Positions 8,417 to 16,368 of a stretch of DNA of 38,052 bases are shown in pieces. Position 1 is the first letter of the stretch; every line of letters starts with the position of its first letter. The notes below the pieces were generated by a model. That model was not told the origin of the DNA. It ran no database searches and saw only the letters and a list, made by a program, of their open reading frames with translations. Source of the stretch: Gemmatimonadaceae bacterium (lineage in GTDB: Bacteria; Gemmatimonadota; Gemmatimonadetes; Gemmatimonadales; Gemmatimonadaceae). The DNA is taken from positions 1 to 38,052 of the forward strand of contig JALOPS010000013.1 in NCBI GenBank assembly GCA_025453745.1, given 5' to 3'. The translations under genes and the position numbers were made by a program.

Positions 8417-8908
8417 ATGCCCTCACCGGTCCTGCTGCCCATCGACTTCGTGCTCGCGCGGCACAACATCTCCTGGCGCGAACTGCTCGTTGGGCTCGAT
8501 CGCGGGTGGGTCCAACCGCGCGATGCGTTGACGCTCGCGCATCGACGGCGGGCGATCGGCGATGACAGCCCGGAACTGGACGCGCTGCTCGAACTCGGTC
8601 CGTCCGATCGGGTGATGCCGCACGTGATGGCGCTCGCGGCACTCGAGCCCGAGCAGGACCCGCGCGAGATGATCGCGCGGTGGGGCGAACTCGCCCTCGC
8701 GTGGACGTGGCACTACCGCGAGGCGCTGGGCGATCCGCTGGCCACGGTGGCCGATCTATGGAGCGACTTCGACTTCCCGCCGTCGTGGGAACCCTTCATC
8801 CATTACCTCGCCGCCGCCGACGACGACGCGGACGCCGCGGCGACGCGGGCGCGTGCGTTGGATCGGTGGGAGCGCTTCGTCGCCTCGCACGTGCCGCCCA
8901 CGACATAG
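8417..8908 (+). CDS. DUF2247-like protein
   Basis: A 163-residue cytoplasmic protein. It begins with a pattern seen in DUF2247 (LPIDFVLARHNISWRELLVGLDRGWVQP, residues 7-34). An acidic region around LDALLELGPSDR follows, then the WTWHYREALGDPLATVADLWSDFDFPPSWEPFIHYL segment (about 93-134). The D-F-D-F/Y-P followed by F-I-x-Y is the most telling part. DUF2247 is an uncharacterised family sometimes found with polymorphic toxin immunity genes. No toxin is visible here, so an immunity role is not supported. There is no ribosome binding site of note before the ATG. Alternative: an unrelated protein with a similar helical layout. Confidence 0.6.
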   Translation: MPSPVLLPIDFVLARHNISWRELLVGLDRGWVQPRDALTLAHRRRAIGDDSPELDALLELGPSDRVMPHVMALAALEPEQDPREMIARWGELALAWTWHYREALGDPLATVADLWSDFDFPPSWEPFIHYLAAADDDADAAATRARALDRWERFVASHVPPTT

Positions 8909-8968
8909 CGCCGCGCCGGCGGTCGGCGCCGCCAGTCGGCGTGTCGCGATCCACTCATCCTGATACGC

Positions 8969-9319
8969 ATGTCTCCCGCCCTGCGCACCGTCCTGCTCCT
9001 CGCCGCGTCGAACGTGTTCATGACGTTCGCGTGGTACGCCCACTTGAAGAACCTCGGGCCGCGGCCGTGGTACATCGCGGCGACCCTGAGCTGGGGGATC
9101 GCACTCTTCGAATACCTGCTGCAGGTACCGGCCAACCGGATCGGGTACACCGTCTTCACGCTTCCGCAGCTCAAGATCCTGCAGGAGGTGATCACGCTGA
9201 CGGTCTTCGTCCCCTTCGCGGTGCTGTACATGCGGCAGCGCGTCACCCTCGACTACCTCTGGGCCGCGTGCTGCATGCTCGGCGCGGTCTATTTCCTCTT
9301 TCGCGGCGGGCGCGGCTAG
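8969..9319 (+). CDS. DUF486 / DMT-like small four-helix membrane protein
   Basis: A 116-residue integral membrane protein with four hydrophobic helices (about 5-23, 35-53, 67-86, 93-110). The motifs are characteristic of DUF486 (COG3169): FMTFAWYAHLKNL, WGIALFEYLLQVPANRIGY and FTLPQLKILQEVITLTVFVPFAVLYM. The family is related to small drug/metabolite transporters but has no proven substrate. It is full length compared with the family (about 110-120 residues). It follows the DUF2247-like gene by 60 bases on the same strand and may be cotranscribed with it. Confidence 0.9.
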   Translation: MSPALRTVLLLAASNVFMTFAWYAHLKNLGPRPWYIAATLSWGIALFEYLLQVPANRIGYTVFTLPQLKILQEVITLTVFVPFAVLYMRQRVTLDYLWAACCMLGAVYFLFRGGRG

Positions 9320-9329
9320 CCGGCGTCGG

Positions 9330-9530
9330 CTATCGCGTGTCGTGGGTCCACGCCGTCTCGTCGGCCCGGTTGGCGGCGGGTCGGCCGAGCGGTGCGCGGG
9401 CTTCGGAAACCACCTCGTCGGACGGGCCGTCTGAGGCGAGGTATCCCGGGTCCACGGGGACGTCGGACCAGGTGCGGCGAACGGTGAAGGAGACCTGGCG
9501 GCGTCGGGCCGCCGCAGCGCGTCGGTGCAT
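9330..9530 (-). CDS. Possible small basic protein, doubtful
   Basis: A 66-codon minus-strand frame starting MHRRAAAARRRQVSFTV. Residues from about 10 (QVSFTVRRTWSDVPVDPGYLA) have a mix that looks more protein-like than the surrounding shadow frames. The frame continues open upstream to 9947 without stops, as is common in GC-rich DNA, and there is no ribosome binding site. I do not recognise a family. It is listed only because it fills an otherwise empty gap. Confidence 0.2.
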   Translation of the reverse strand: MHRRAAAARRRQVSFTVRRTWSDVPVDPGYLASDGPSDEVVSEARAPLGRPAANRADETAWTHDTR

Positions 9531-9685
9531 CGGGCAGCGTCGCTCGATGAGGGGGGGCAGGGCGGACGGGTCCGCCGAGCGACCGTCCGGACATACGGTC
9601 CTACCCTCAACGGTGATCTGGCGCACAGGTTCCCGGCGCGATTCAGCCCGCAGCCCCCGGCCAACGGTCGGACGGCGCCGAGGCG

Positions 9686-9691
9686 TATACT
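9686..9691 (+). promoter_or_regulatory. Candidate -10 element before the BNR-repeat gene
   Basis: TATACT followed by CTCGC. A very similar string, TACACTCTCGC, occurs at 25429 before the glycerophosphodiesterase gene. No good -35 was found at 17 bases. Confidence 0.25.
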
Positions 9692-9756
9692 CTCGCGCGC
9701 TCCGCGTGGGGCGGCGCATCAGACCCGCCCCCTCCCTCCATCCATTGTCGTCGCCC

Positions 9757-12700
9757 ATGCGATTTCCCGCGCTCGGCGCGCCCCAGCGTCCCCTCGGACC
9801 GGCGCCCCTCACCGCGACTGCCGTCGCCCTGGCCACACTCCTCGCTGCCGGCGCGCCCCCTGTGGCCGCGCAGGCGCCCATCACGCGCACGCTCGACTCC
9901 GAGACGCTCAATGCGCTCCGGTGGCGCCCCATCGGCCCCGCGAACATGATGGGCCGCGTCGCGGACGTCGAAGGGCTGCCCTCACCGTCGAAGACGTTCT
10001 ACGTCGCGACCGCAGCCGGTGGCATCTACAAGACCACCAACAACGGGACCACGTTCCGCCCGATCTTCGACGATCAGCGGTGCATCTCGATGGGCGATCT
10101 CGCGATCGCGCCGAGCGACACCAACGTGATCTACGCCGGCAGCGGCGAGCCGAACTCGCGCAATTCGATGTCGCCCGGGTGCGGCATCTTCAAGTCCACC
10201 GATGGCGGTCGGAGCTGGACCTTCCTCGGTCTGCCGCAGTCGGAGCATATCGGCCGCGTGATCGTCGATCCACGCGATGCGAAGGTGGCGTACGTCGCCG
10301 CACTCGGCCCGGCGTGGCGCACGGGTGGCGAGCGCGGGCTCTACAAGACGACCGACGGCGGCACCACCTGGAACTGCATCAAGTGCATCGATGACAAGAC
10401 AGGCTTCGTCGACGTCGAGTTCGATCCGTCGAATCCGGACATCATCTGGGCGGCGAGCTACCAGCGCATCCGCGGTCCGTACTTCCTGAATTCGGGCGGC
10501 CCGGGCTCGGGGCTCTGGAAGTCGACGGATGCGGGCAAGACGTGGAGCGCCGTCACCGGTGGCGGGCTCCCCGAGACGCCCAAGGGGCGCATCGAGATCG
10601 CGATCGCGCCGTCGAACCCGAAGGTGATGTACCTGATGGTCGAGGCGGACACGGTCGCGCCCAAGGCGAAGGATCCCAAGGTCAAGGCGCAGACGCGGCC
10701 GAGCGGCCTCTATCGCTCGGCGGATGGCGGCGCGACGTGGACGCGCACGAACAACGAGAACACGCGCCCCTTCTACTACTCGCAGGTGCGTGTCGACACG
10801 AAGAATCCCGACCGCGTGTACTGGTCGTCGACGCCGGTGAAGGTGAGCGATGACGGCGGCAAGACCGCGCGCAATGCGACGGTGGGCATCCACGTTGATC
10901 ATCACGCGATGTGGATCGATCCCAACGATCCGCTGCACGTCATCGTCGGCAACGACGGCGGCATCGCGGTCACGTGGGACCGGGGCGGCACGTGGGACTT
11001 CCAGAACGTCTTCCCGATCGGGCAGTTCTACAACGTGTCGTACGACATGGCGGTGCCGTACAACGTCTGTGGCGGTGCACAGGACAACGGCTCGTGGTGT
11101 GGCCCGAGCCGCCGGAAGTCGGGTGGCATCACCAACGCGATGTGGTTCACGTATGCGGGCGGCGACGGCTTCGTCAGCGCGCAGGATCCGCGTGATCCGA
11201 ACATCGTCTATGGCGAGTCGCAGGGCGGCAACATGTCGCGCGTGAACATCGCGACCGGTGACCGGACGCCGCTCGTCAAGCCGTCGTGGCTGCAGAAGTA
11301 CCGGCAGTTCGAGGACTCGATCATCATCGAGCGTGGCGACACGACCAAGGCCGAGACACCGGCGCAGAAGAAGCGGCTGGCCGACCTGCGGGCGCGCCAG
11401 CGCGCCGACTCGACCGAGACGGATCTGCGGTGGAACTGGAACACGCCGTTCTTCCTCTCGCCGCACAATCCGGACGTGTTCTACGCGGCAGCCAATCGCG
11501 TGATGAAGTCGATGAGCCGCGGCGACAATCTCTTCCCGATCTCGCCCGATCTGACGACGAAGAACGCCGAGGCGATCCGCGTGGCGTCGCGCACGACGGG
11601 CGGCATCACCCCGGACGTCACGGGCGCGGAGATGTTCTCGACGATCGTCTCGCTCAACGAGAGCCCGGTCAAGGCGGGGATGCTCTTCGCGGGCACCGAC
11701 GACGGCAACGTGTGGCTGTCGCGGACCGACGGCGCGTCGTGGGACAACGTCACGGGCCGCTTCCCGGGCGTGCCGGTGGGCACGTATGTCTCGCGCATCG
11801 AGCCTTCGCACTTCGACACGGAGACGTTCTACGTCACGTTCGACAATCACCGCCGCGGTGACTTCACGCCGTACGTCTACATGACCGCCGACGGCGGGAA
11901 GACGTTCACGTCGATTGCGGCGAACCTGCCCAAGGGCGGGCCGGACTTCGTGCATGTGATCCGCGAGGATCGCATGAACCGCGATCTGCTCTTCGTGGGC
12001 ACGGACGTGGGTGCATACGTCTCGCTCGATCGGGGTGCGTCGTGGCAGAAGTTCATGACGGGGTTGGGCGCGGTGCCGGTGCACGACCTGCAGATCCACC
12101 CGCGCGATCGCGAACTGATCGCCGCGACGCACGGTCGCTCGTTCTGGATCGTGGACATCGCCCCGTTGCAGGAGATGACCGCGACGGTCGCGGCCAAGCC
12201 GGTGCATGTGTTCACGCCGCGCACGGCGTATCAGCACGGCGAGCGGATCTACAACGGCGAGTCGCCGGGGCACAAGATCTGGAGTGCGCCGAGCCCCGCG
12301 TACGGCGCGGAGATCGCGTATCGCATCGCCCCCGGGACGAGCGTGACGGGGCAGGTGCGGGTCGCGATCACCGATGCGAAGGGCGATACGCTGCGCTCGT
12401 TGACGAGCCCGGGCGCCGCCGGTGTGCACCGCGTCTCGTGGGACATGCGCGGGCGCCCGGCGCCGCAGCCGGCGCTGACACCGAGCGGCATTCGCGATTC
12501 GGTGAAGACGTTCGTGCGCACGCAGCAGATCCTCGATTCGCTGGAGAAGGAAAACGCGATGCCCAAGCCGATGCTCGACCGTGTGCGCACGGCAATGCTC
12601 GGCGGCGCGCAAGGGATGCAGCAGTTGATGGCGTCGATGGGCGGCGGCCCCGGCGGCGGTGGCGGGGCACGCCCGGGACAGCCGGTGGGCTATCCGCGCT

Positions 12701-13080
12701 TCGTCGAGCGGCCGGGTGAGTCGGCTGCGACGCCAGCGGGTGGGGCAGGCGGCGGGCAGGCGCGCGGCGAAGGCGCGCAGGGCGAAGGCGGCGCACCGGA
12801 GATGGACATGGGTGCGATGAGCACGGTGTTCGGTGCGTTCCGCGAGGTGTTCGGTGGGCGCGGCGGCGGATTCATCGGCGGCCGTGGGGGCGCAGCGCCG
12901 CTCGTGCCGACGGGGACGTACCTGGCGCACGTCACGGTGAACGGGCAGACGACGCGCATGCCGTTGCGGGTGGAGCGGTTGTCTGGTGGGGACGGTGGCG
13001 GGCCGATCTTCGGTGGCGGGGAGGACGAGGACGCGGCGCTGTTCGAGTGGTTTGTGCGGGTGGCGAGAGGGGAGAACTGA
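9757..13080 (+). CDS. Secreted BNR/VPS10-type beta-propeller protein
   Basis: A 1107-residue exported protein with a signal peptide (about 1-38, ending VAAQ). Residues 40-800 hold repeated propeller-blade motifs of the sortilin/BNR type: GGIYKTTNNGTTF, GIFKSTDGGRSWTF, GLYKTTDGGTTW, GLWKSTDAGKTWSAV, GLYRSADGGATW and later YMTADGGKTFTSI. Such Asp-box blades occur in VPS10-domain and sialidase-like proteins; no sialidase active site is recognised. After the propeller, a beta domain (GQVRVAITDAKGDTLRSL, VHRVSWDMRG) resembles the FlgD-type Ig-like domain. A glycine-rich, low-complexity stretch then runs from about 960 to 1050, before a last beta segment (TGTYLAHVTVNGQTTRMPLRVER). The ATG at 9757 is chosen because the signal peptide begins there, although the frame is open upstream. 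Related proteins are abundant in Gemmatimonadota and Acidobacteria; function unknown. Confidence 0.85.
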   Translation: MRFPALGAPQRPLGPAPLTATAVALATLLAAGAPPVAAQAPITRTLDSETLNALRWRPIGPANMMGRVADVEGLPSPSKTFYVATAAGGIYKTTNNGTTFRPIFDDQRCISMGDLAIAPSDTNVIYAGSGEPNSRNSMSPGCGIFKSTDGGRSWTFLGLPQSEHIGRVIVDPRDAKVAYVAALGPAWRTGGERGLYKTTDGGTTWNCIKCIDDKTGFVDVEFDPSNPDIIWAASYQRIRGPYFLNSGGPGSGLWKSTDAGKTWSAVTGGGLPETPKGRIEIAIAPSNPKVMYLMVEADTVAPKAKDPKVKAQTRPSGLYRSADGGATWTRTNNENTRPFYYSQVRVDTKNPDRVYWSSTPVKVSDDGGKTARNATVGIHVDHHAMWIDPNDPLHVIVGNDGGIAVTWDRGGTWDFQNVFPIGQFYNVSYDMAVPYNVCGGAQDNGSWCGPSRRKSGGITNAMWFTYAGGDGFVSAQDPRDPNIVYGESQGGNMSRVNIATGDRTPLVKPSWLQKYRQFEDSIIIERGDTTKAETPAQKKRLADLRARQRADSTETDLRWNWNTPFFLSPHNPDVFYAAANRVMKSMSRGDNLFPISPDLTTKNAEAIRVASRTTGGITPDVTGAEMFSTIVSLNESPVKAGMLFAGTDDGNVWLSRTDGASWDNVTGRFPGVPVGTYVSRIEPSHFDTETFYVTFDNHRRGDFTPYVYMTADGGKTFTSIAANLPKGGPDFVHVIREDRMNRDLLFVGTDVGAYVSLDRGASWQKFMTGLGAVPVHDLQIHPRDRELIAATHGRSFWIVDIAPLQEMTATVAAKPVHVFTPRTAYQHGERIYNGESPGHKIWSAPSPAYGAEIAYRIAPGTSVTGQVRVAITDAKGDTLRSLTSPGAAGVHRVSWDMRGRPAPQPALTPSGIRDSVKTFVRTQQILDSLEKENAMPKPMLDRVRTAMLGGAQGMQQLMASMGGGPGGGGGARPGQPVGYPRFVERPGESAATPAGGAGGGQARGEGAQGEGGAPEMDMGAMSTVFGAFREVFGGRGGGFIGGRGGAAPLVPTGTYLAHVTVNGQTTRMPLRVERLSGGDGGGPIFGGGEDEDAALFEWFVRVARGEN

Positions 13081-13086
13081 ACGGCA

Positions 13087-13410
13087 CGAGCAGCTGAGAG
13101 CGGAAGGGCAGTAGCCAGGCAGCGGACAGCTGAGAGCGTGCGGCTGAAGTCCAGCCGACAGCTCTCAGCTTTCCGCTGTCAGCTGCTCTCGCGCGTCGTG
13201 TCTACGGTTGATGCTGCGGCCTTTCTCACGACGGGAATGTGCCGGAGCTGCGGCTGAGAGCTCGTGCCGTGCTGACAGCACCAGCCCCGACGCGCGTACG
13301 ACCTGCGAGAGCAGCTGAGAGCTGTGAGCTGACAGCCGTCGGCTGGACTTCAGCAGCACGCTGAGAGCTGAGAGCTGCCCGGCTACTGCCCTTCCGCTCT
13401 CAGCTGCTCG
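13087..13410. repeat. Large imperfect palindrome made of AGCTGAGAGC units
   Basis: A 324-base element with two arms of 106 bases (13087-13192 and 13305-13410) that are imperfect reverse complements, around a 112-base centre. The outermost 30 bases of each arm (13087-13116, 13381-13410) pair without mismatch. Inside, 13143-13159 pairs with 13338-13354, and 13179-13192 with 13305-13318. The unit AGCTGAGAGC occurs at 13092, 13128, 13313 and 13366, and inverted at 13161 and 13396; near-copies start at 13252 and 13359. A small hairpin sits in the centre (13269-13281). It lies between two convergent genes, 6 bases after the BNR gene's stop. It contributes the stop codon (13400-13402) of the response regulator gene. 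It may act as a bidirectional terminator or be a mobile repeat; neither is proven. Confidence 0.85.
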
Positions 13411-14767
13411 GCTGTTGCCCCTCGCCATCACTCCCGGCCGCCCACTCCGTCAACTTCCGATACAATGTTTTCCGATCCAACCCAAGGATCTCCGCCGCCC
13501 GCGTCTTGTTCCCGTCTGCCCGCTTGAGCACGTCGAGCACGTACGCCCGCTCCACCGCCTCGAGCGGCAACAGCTCCTGCGACGCGCGCTGAATCAACGA
13601 CGCAATCCCCTCGCCCTCGCGCACGCGCGGTGGCAGGTCCCCCGCCGCCACGTGGTTCGACGTCGCCAGCGTCGCCGCCCGCTGCATCGCATTGCGCAGT
13701 TCGCGCACGTTGCCCGGCCACCCGTAGCCCAGGAGCGCCCGGCGCGCCGAGCCGTCGAGGCGGTGCACCCGCCCGCCCGACGCCTCCGCCAGCAACTGCT
13801 CGGCGAGCGGTTCGATGTCGTCCGGCCGATCGCGCAACGGCGGGACTTCGATCTGCAGGACCGCGAGCCGCCAGTACAGGTCCTCGCGAAAGCGCCCTTC
13901 GCGCATCTCGCTCTCGAGATCGTGGTGCGTGGCGGCGAGCACGCGCACATCGAACGTCGTCGCGGTCGCGTCGCCCATGCGCCGCACTTCTCCCGACTCG
14001 AGCGCGCGCAGCAGACGCGGTTGCACCGAGAGCGGCAGCTCGGCGACTTCATCGAGAAAGAGCGTGCCGCCGTTGGCCGCTTCGAAGAGCCCGGCGCGTT
14101 CGCGCTCGGCGCCGGGAAACGCGCCGCGTGCGTGGCCAAAGAGCTCCGCTTCGACGGAGGCATCGGGGATGGCTGCGCAGTTCACCGCCACGAACGGCCC
14201 ACGCCCCGATCGCTCGTGCACACGCCGCGCGAGCACTTCCTTGCCCACGCCGCTCTCGCCGGTGAAGAGCACCGGGTGCGTCGCGCGTGCGACGCGATCG
14301 ACGACGCCCAGCACCTCCTTCATGATCGCCGATCGCGCCACCAGTTCACCACTTCCCGGCGTGCCGGGCGCGTGCGCGGTCGTGGCGCTCACGGGTTGAT
14401 CGGTGACGGCGCGCGCGACCGTGCGCAGCAGCTCCGTTGTGGTGACCGGCTTGGTGAGGTAGTCGAACGCGCCCGCGCGCACGAGGCGTACGGCAGACTC
14501 GATCGACCCGAACGCCGTCATCACGATCACGCGCAGCGCCGGCTGTCGGCCAGCGACGGCGCGCAAGAGTTCCTCGCCCGTGCCGTCGGGCATCAGCAGA
14601 TCGGTCAACACCACACCGATGTCCGGATGCTGCGCCAGGTGTGCGAGCGCGTCGCGGCCCCCGGTGCTCGCGTGCACGTCATAGCCCTCGCTCGCGAGCA
14701 GTTCGGTGAGCAGGGCGCGCAGCGCCGCATCGTCTTCGACGACGAGCACGCGCGGAGTCGAGGTCAT
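13400..14767 (-). CDS. NtrC-family sigma-54-dependent response regulator with GAFPGA loop
   Basis: A 455-residue regulator. The receiver domain (5-120) has acidic residues E11-D13, phospho-acceptor D56 (VVLTDLLMP) and K107. The AAA+ domain (about 143-370) has Walker A GESGVGKE at 170-177 and Walker B GGTLFLDE at 233-240. A Fis-type helix-turn-helix lies at about 405-445 (DGNKTRAAEILGLDRKTLYRKL). Loop 1, normally GAFTGA, reads GAFPGA at 215-220 (codon CCC at 14114-14116). The Thr at that place contacts sigma-54, so the change is notable. The ATG at 14767 shares one base with the kinase stop (TGATG), so the pair is cotranslated; a GTG at 14770 is also possible. The last residues (QQPSS) and the stop lie in or next to the palindromic repeat. 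Confidence 0.93.
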   Translation of the reverse strand: MTSTPRVLVVEDDAALRALLTELLASEGYDVHASTGGRDALAHLAQHPDIGVVLTDLLMPDGTGEELLRAVAGRQPALRVIVMTAFGSIESAVRLVRAGAFDYLTKPVTTTELLRTVARAVTDQPVSATTAHAPGTPGSGELVARSAIMKEVLGVVDRVARATHPVLFTGESGVGKEVLARRVHERSGRGPFVAVNCAAIPDASVEAELFGHARGAFPGAERERAGLFEAANGGTLFLDEVAELPLSVQPRLLRALESGEVRRMGDATATTFDVRVLAATHHDLESEMREGRFREDLYWRLAVLQIEVPPLRDRPDDIEPLAEQLLAEASGGRVHRLDGSARRALLGYGWPGNVRELRNAMQRAATLATSNHVAAGDLPPRVREGEGIASLIQRASQELLPLEAVERAYVLDVLKRADGNKTRAAEILGLDRKTLYRKLTEWAAGSDGEGQQPSS

Positions 14768-16248
14768 CACGAGGCGGCGAGGGCGGTCGTGTCGGCGGCC
14801 GGCACGGTCAGCACGAAGCGTGCACCGGGTGCGCCGTCGGGGCGGGCGTCGAGCACGAGTGCGCCCCCATGTTCTTCTGCGATGCGGCGGGAGACGACGA
14901 GCCCCAGTCCGGTCCCGCTCGGCTTCGTGGTGGTGAACGGGCTGAACAGGCGCGCGGCAATCGCCGGATCGATGCCGCGTCCGGAGTCCTGCACGATCAC
15001 GCGCACCACGTCACCCGGCGACGTCGCGAAGGAGAGCTCGAGGCGCCGCGGCGGCACGGTCTGCTCGAGCGCTTCGATGCCGTTGAGCAGCAGGTTCACG
15101 AGCACTTGCCGAAGCTGGTCGGGGTCACCGATGACCGCGGGCAGCGGCTGCCGCACGCACTCGATGAGGACGCCGGCGCGCTGGCGCGGGAGCTCGACCG
15201 TCTCGAGCGCGGCATCGACGACCTGCTCGATCGCCACGACCTGCGTGCGGCGATTGGCGCGCCGCGCATCATCGAGCAGGGTGCGCACGGCTTTGGTGAT
15301 GCGATTGGCCTGCTCGACGATGCTCGAGAGATGCCGCCGCGCGGCGTCGTCGAGGTCGGTCCGTCGCAAGAGCATCTCGGCGCGCGCGGAAATCACGTTG
15401 AGCGGGGCGCCGATGTCGTGCGCGAGCCCCGCGGCGATCGTCCCCGCCGCGGCGCGCCGCTCCGCTTCACCGAGTCGCTGCTGCAGACTCACGCGTTCAT
15501 CGGCTTCGCGCAGCAGCGCATCGCGTGCCTCACCGAGCCGCGACGCCATCTCGTTGAATGCCGTGGCGACGTCGTCGAACTCGGTCGTGCCGTAGCGCGC
15601 GGGCACGCGCACCGTGGTGTCGCCCGAGCCGAGCGCACGCACGCCTTCGGAGAGCCGCGTCAGCGGCGCGACCACCAACTGTCGCGCGAGTACCACCAGC
15701 AAGAGGGCGATGACGCCGAGCAGCACCGCGGTGCCGATGAGTACCTGCCGCCGCGTTTCCGCGACCGTGGCATCGACGAGGCCGCGCGGCTGCACCACTT
15801 CGAGCGCGCCGATGATCCGATTGCGTCGCCCCTCGATGAGGCGACGGAACGCCGCGGTGCGCGCCGGGCCAAGCTGTCGCACGATCTCTTCTTCGCGCAC
15901 GCGCCGGGCAATGAATGCACGAACCGAGCTGTCCTGCGGCGCGATGAACGGCTGCAGCGACGTGGACGCGTAGCGCACCGTGCCGGTGACGTCGTAGACG
16001 ATCACGCCGAAGACGCGGACATCGGCCGAGACGCGGTCGACCAGCCGCTGCGCGCCCGTCGAGTCGATGCGATTGAGCTCCGTCTCCGCGAACGCGAGCG
16101 CGAGGGCACGCGCATACGACAGCGTCTGCCCCTGCAGCTCCTGATCGATGCGCGTCACCCCTTCGCGCAACTGCCATGCGCCAAAGAGGGTCATCACGAG
16201 GATGACGGCGGGGACGAACGCCAGGAGCAGGCGCACACGCAGACGCAT
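14767..16248 (-). CDS. HAMP-containing sensor histidine kinase
   Basis: A 493-residue membrane kinase. It has transmembrane helix 1 (about 6-25), an extracytoplasmic sensor region (26-172) and transmembrane helix 2 (about 172-191). HAMP follows (about 190-245: LVVAPLTRLSEGVRALGSGD and TTEFDDVATAFNEMASRLGE), then a dimerisation domain with phospho-acceptor H277 in AHDIGAPLNVI. The ATPase domain has its N-box at NLLLNGIEAL, G1 at DSGRGIDP, F-box at LFSPFTTTKP and G2 at GTGLGL. This layout is typical of ZraS/NtrB-like partners of sigma-54 activators, and its cognate regulator gene directly overlaps its stop. The ATG at 16248 follows a GTG at 16251; either may start. The signal sensed is not apparent from sequence. 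Confidence 0.93.
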   Translation of the reverse strand: MRLRVRLLLAFVPAVILVMTLFGAWQLREGVTRIDQELQGQTLSYARALALAFAETELNRIDSTGAQRLVDRVSADVRVFGVIVYDVTGTVRYASTSLQPFIAPQDSSVRAFIARRVREEEIVRQLGPARTAAFRRLIEGRRNRIIGALEVVQPRGLVDATVAETRRQVLIGTAVLLGVIALLLVVLARQLVVAPLTRLSEGVRALGSGDTTVRVPARYGTTEFDDVATAFNEMASRLGEARDALLREADERVSLQQRLGEAERRAAAGTIAAGLAHDIGAPLNVISARAEMLLRRTDLDDAARRHLSSIVEQANRITKAVRTLLDDARRANRRTQVVAIEQVVDAALETVELPRQRAGVLIECVRQPLPAVIGDPDQLRQVLVNLLLNGIEALEQTVPPRRLELSFATSPGDVVRVIVQDSGRGIDPAIAARLFSPFTTTKPSGTGLGLVVSRRIAEEHGGALVLDARPDGAPGARFVLTVPAADTTALAAS

Positions 16249-16368
16249 CACGGGAAGTTACCGATCCGCACGCGATGTGAGCTACGGCACCGCGCGGGAC
16301 CTGCCTCCGGCGACAGGGTATCACCCCGTCGCAGTTCGCCGGTCGCCGCATCTCGCTCAGGAGGTCCC

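Larger units (their letters stand above)
9320..9756. other. 437-base region without a convincing gene
   Basis: Between the DUF486 gene and the BNR-repeat gene I see no recognisable gene. There is a possible -10 element (TATACT, 9686-9691) about 65 bases before the downstream ATG, and a GC-rich patch with short self-complementary runs near 9563-9590. A weak minus-strand open frame (9330-9530) is listed separately. Confidence 0.5.

Noticed and set aside
8417-8908. Immunity protein of a toxin system (DUF2247 is sometimes found in such loci)
   Set aside because: No toxin gene, secretion marker or other immunity gene nearby; the family match itself is moderate.
9982-12930. Long minus-strand open frame (982 codons) opposite the BNR/VPS10 gene
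   Set aside because: Antisense shadow caused by high GC and third-position bias; Arg/His-rich translation without domains, while the plus strand has a clear signal peptide and repeat motifs.
13081-13430. Possible CRISPR array in the AGCTGAGAGC region
   Set aside because: Units are short, irregularly spaced and in both orientations, with no constant-length spacers; the pattern is a nested palindrome.
13415-15595. Plus-strand frame of 726 codons opposite the two-component genes
   Set aside because: Shadow of the histidine kinase/regulator pair, which have all catalytic motifs on the minus strand.
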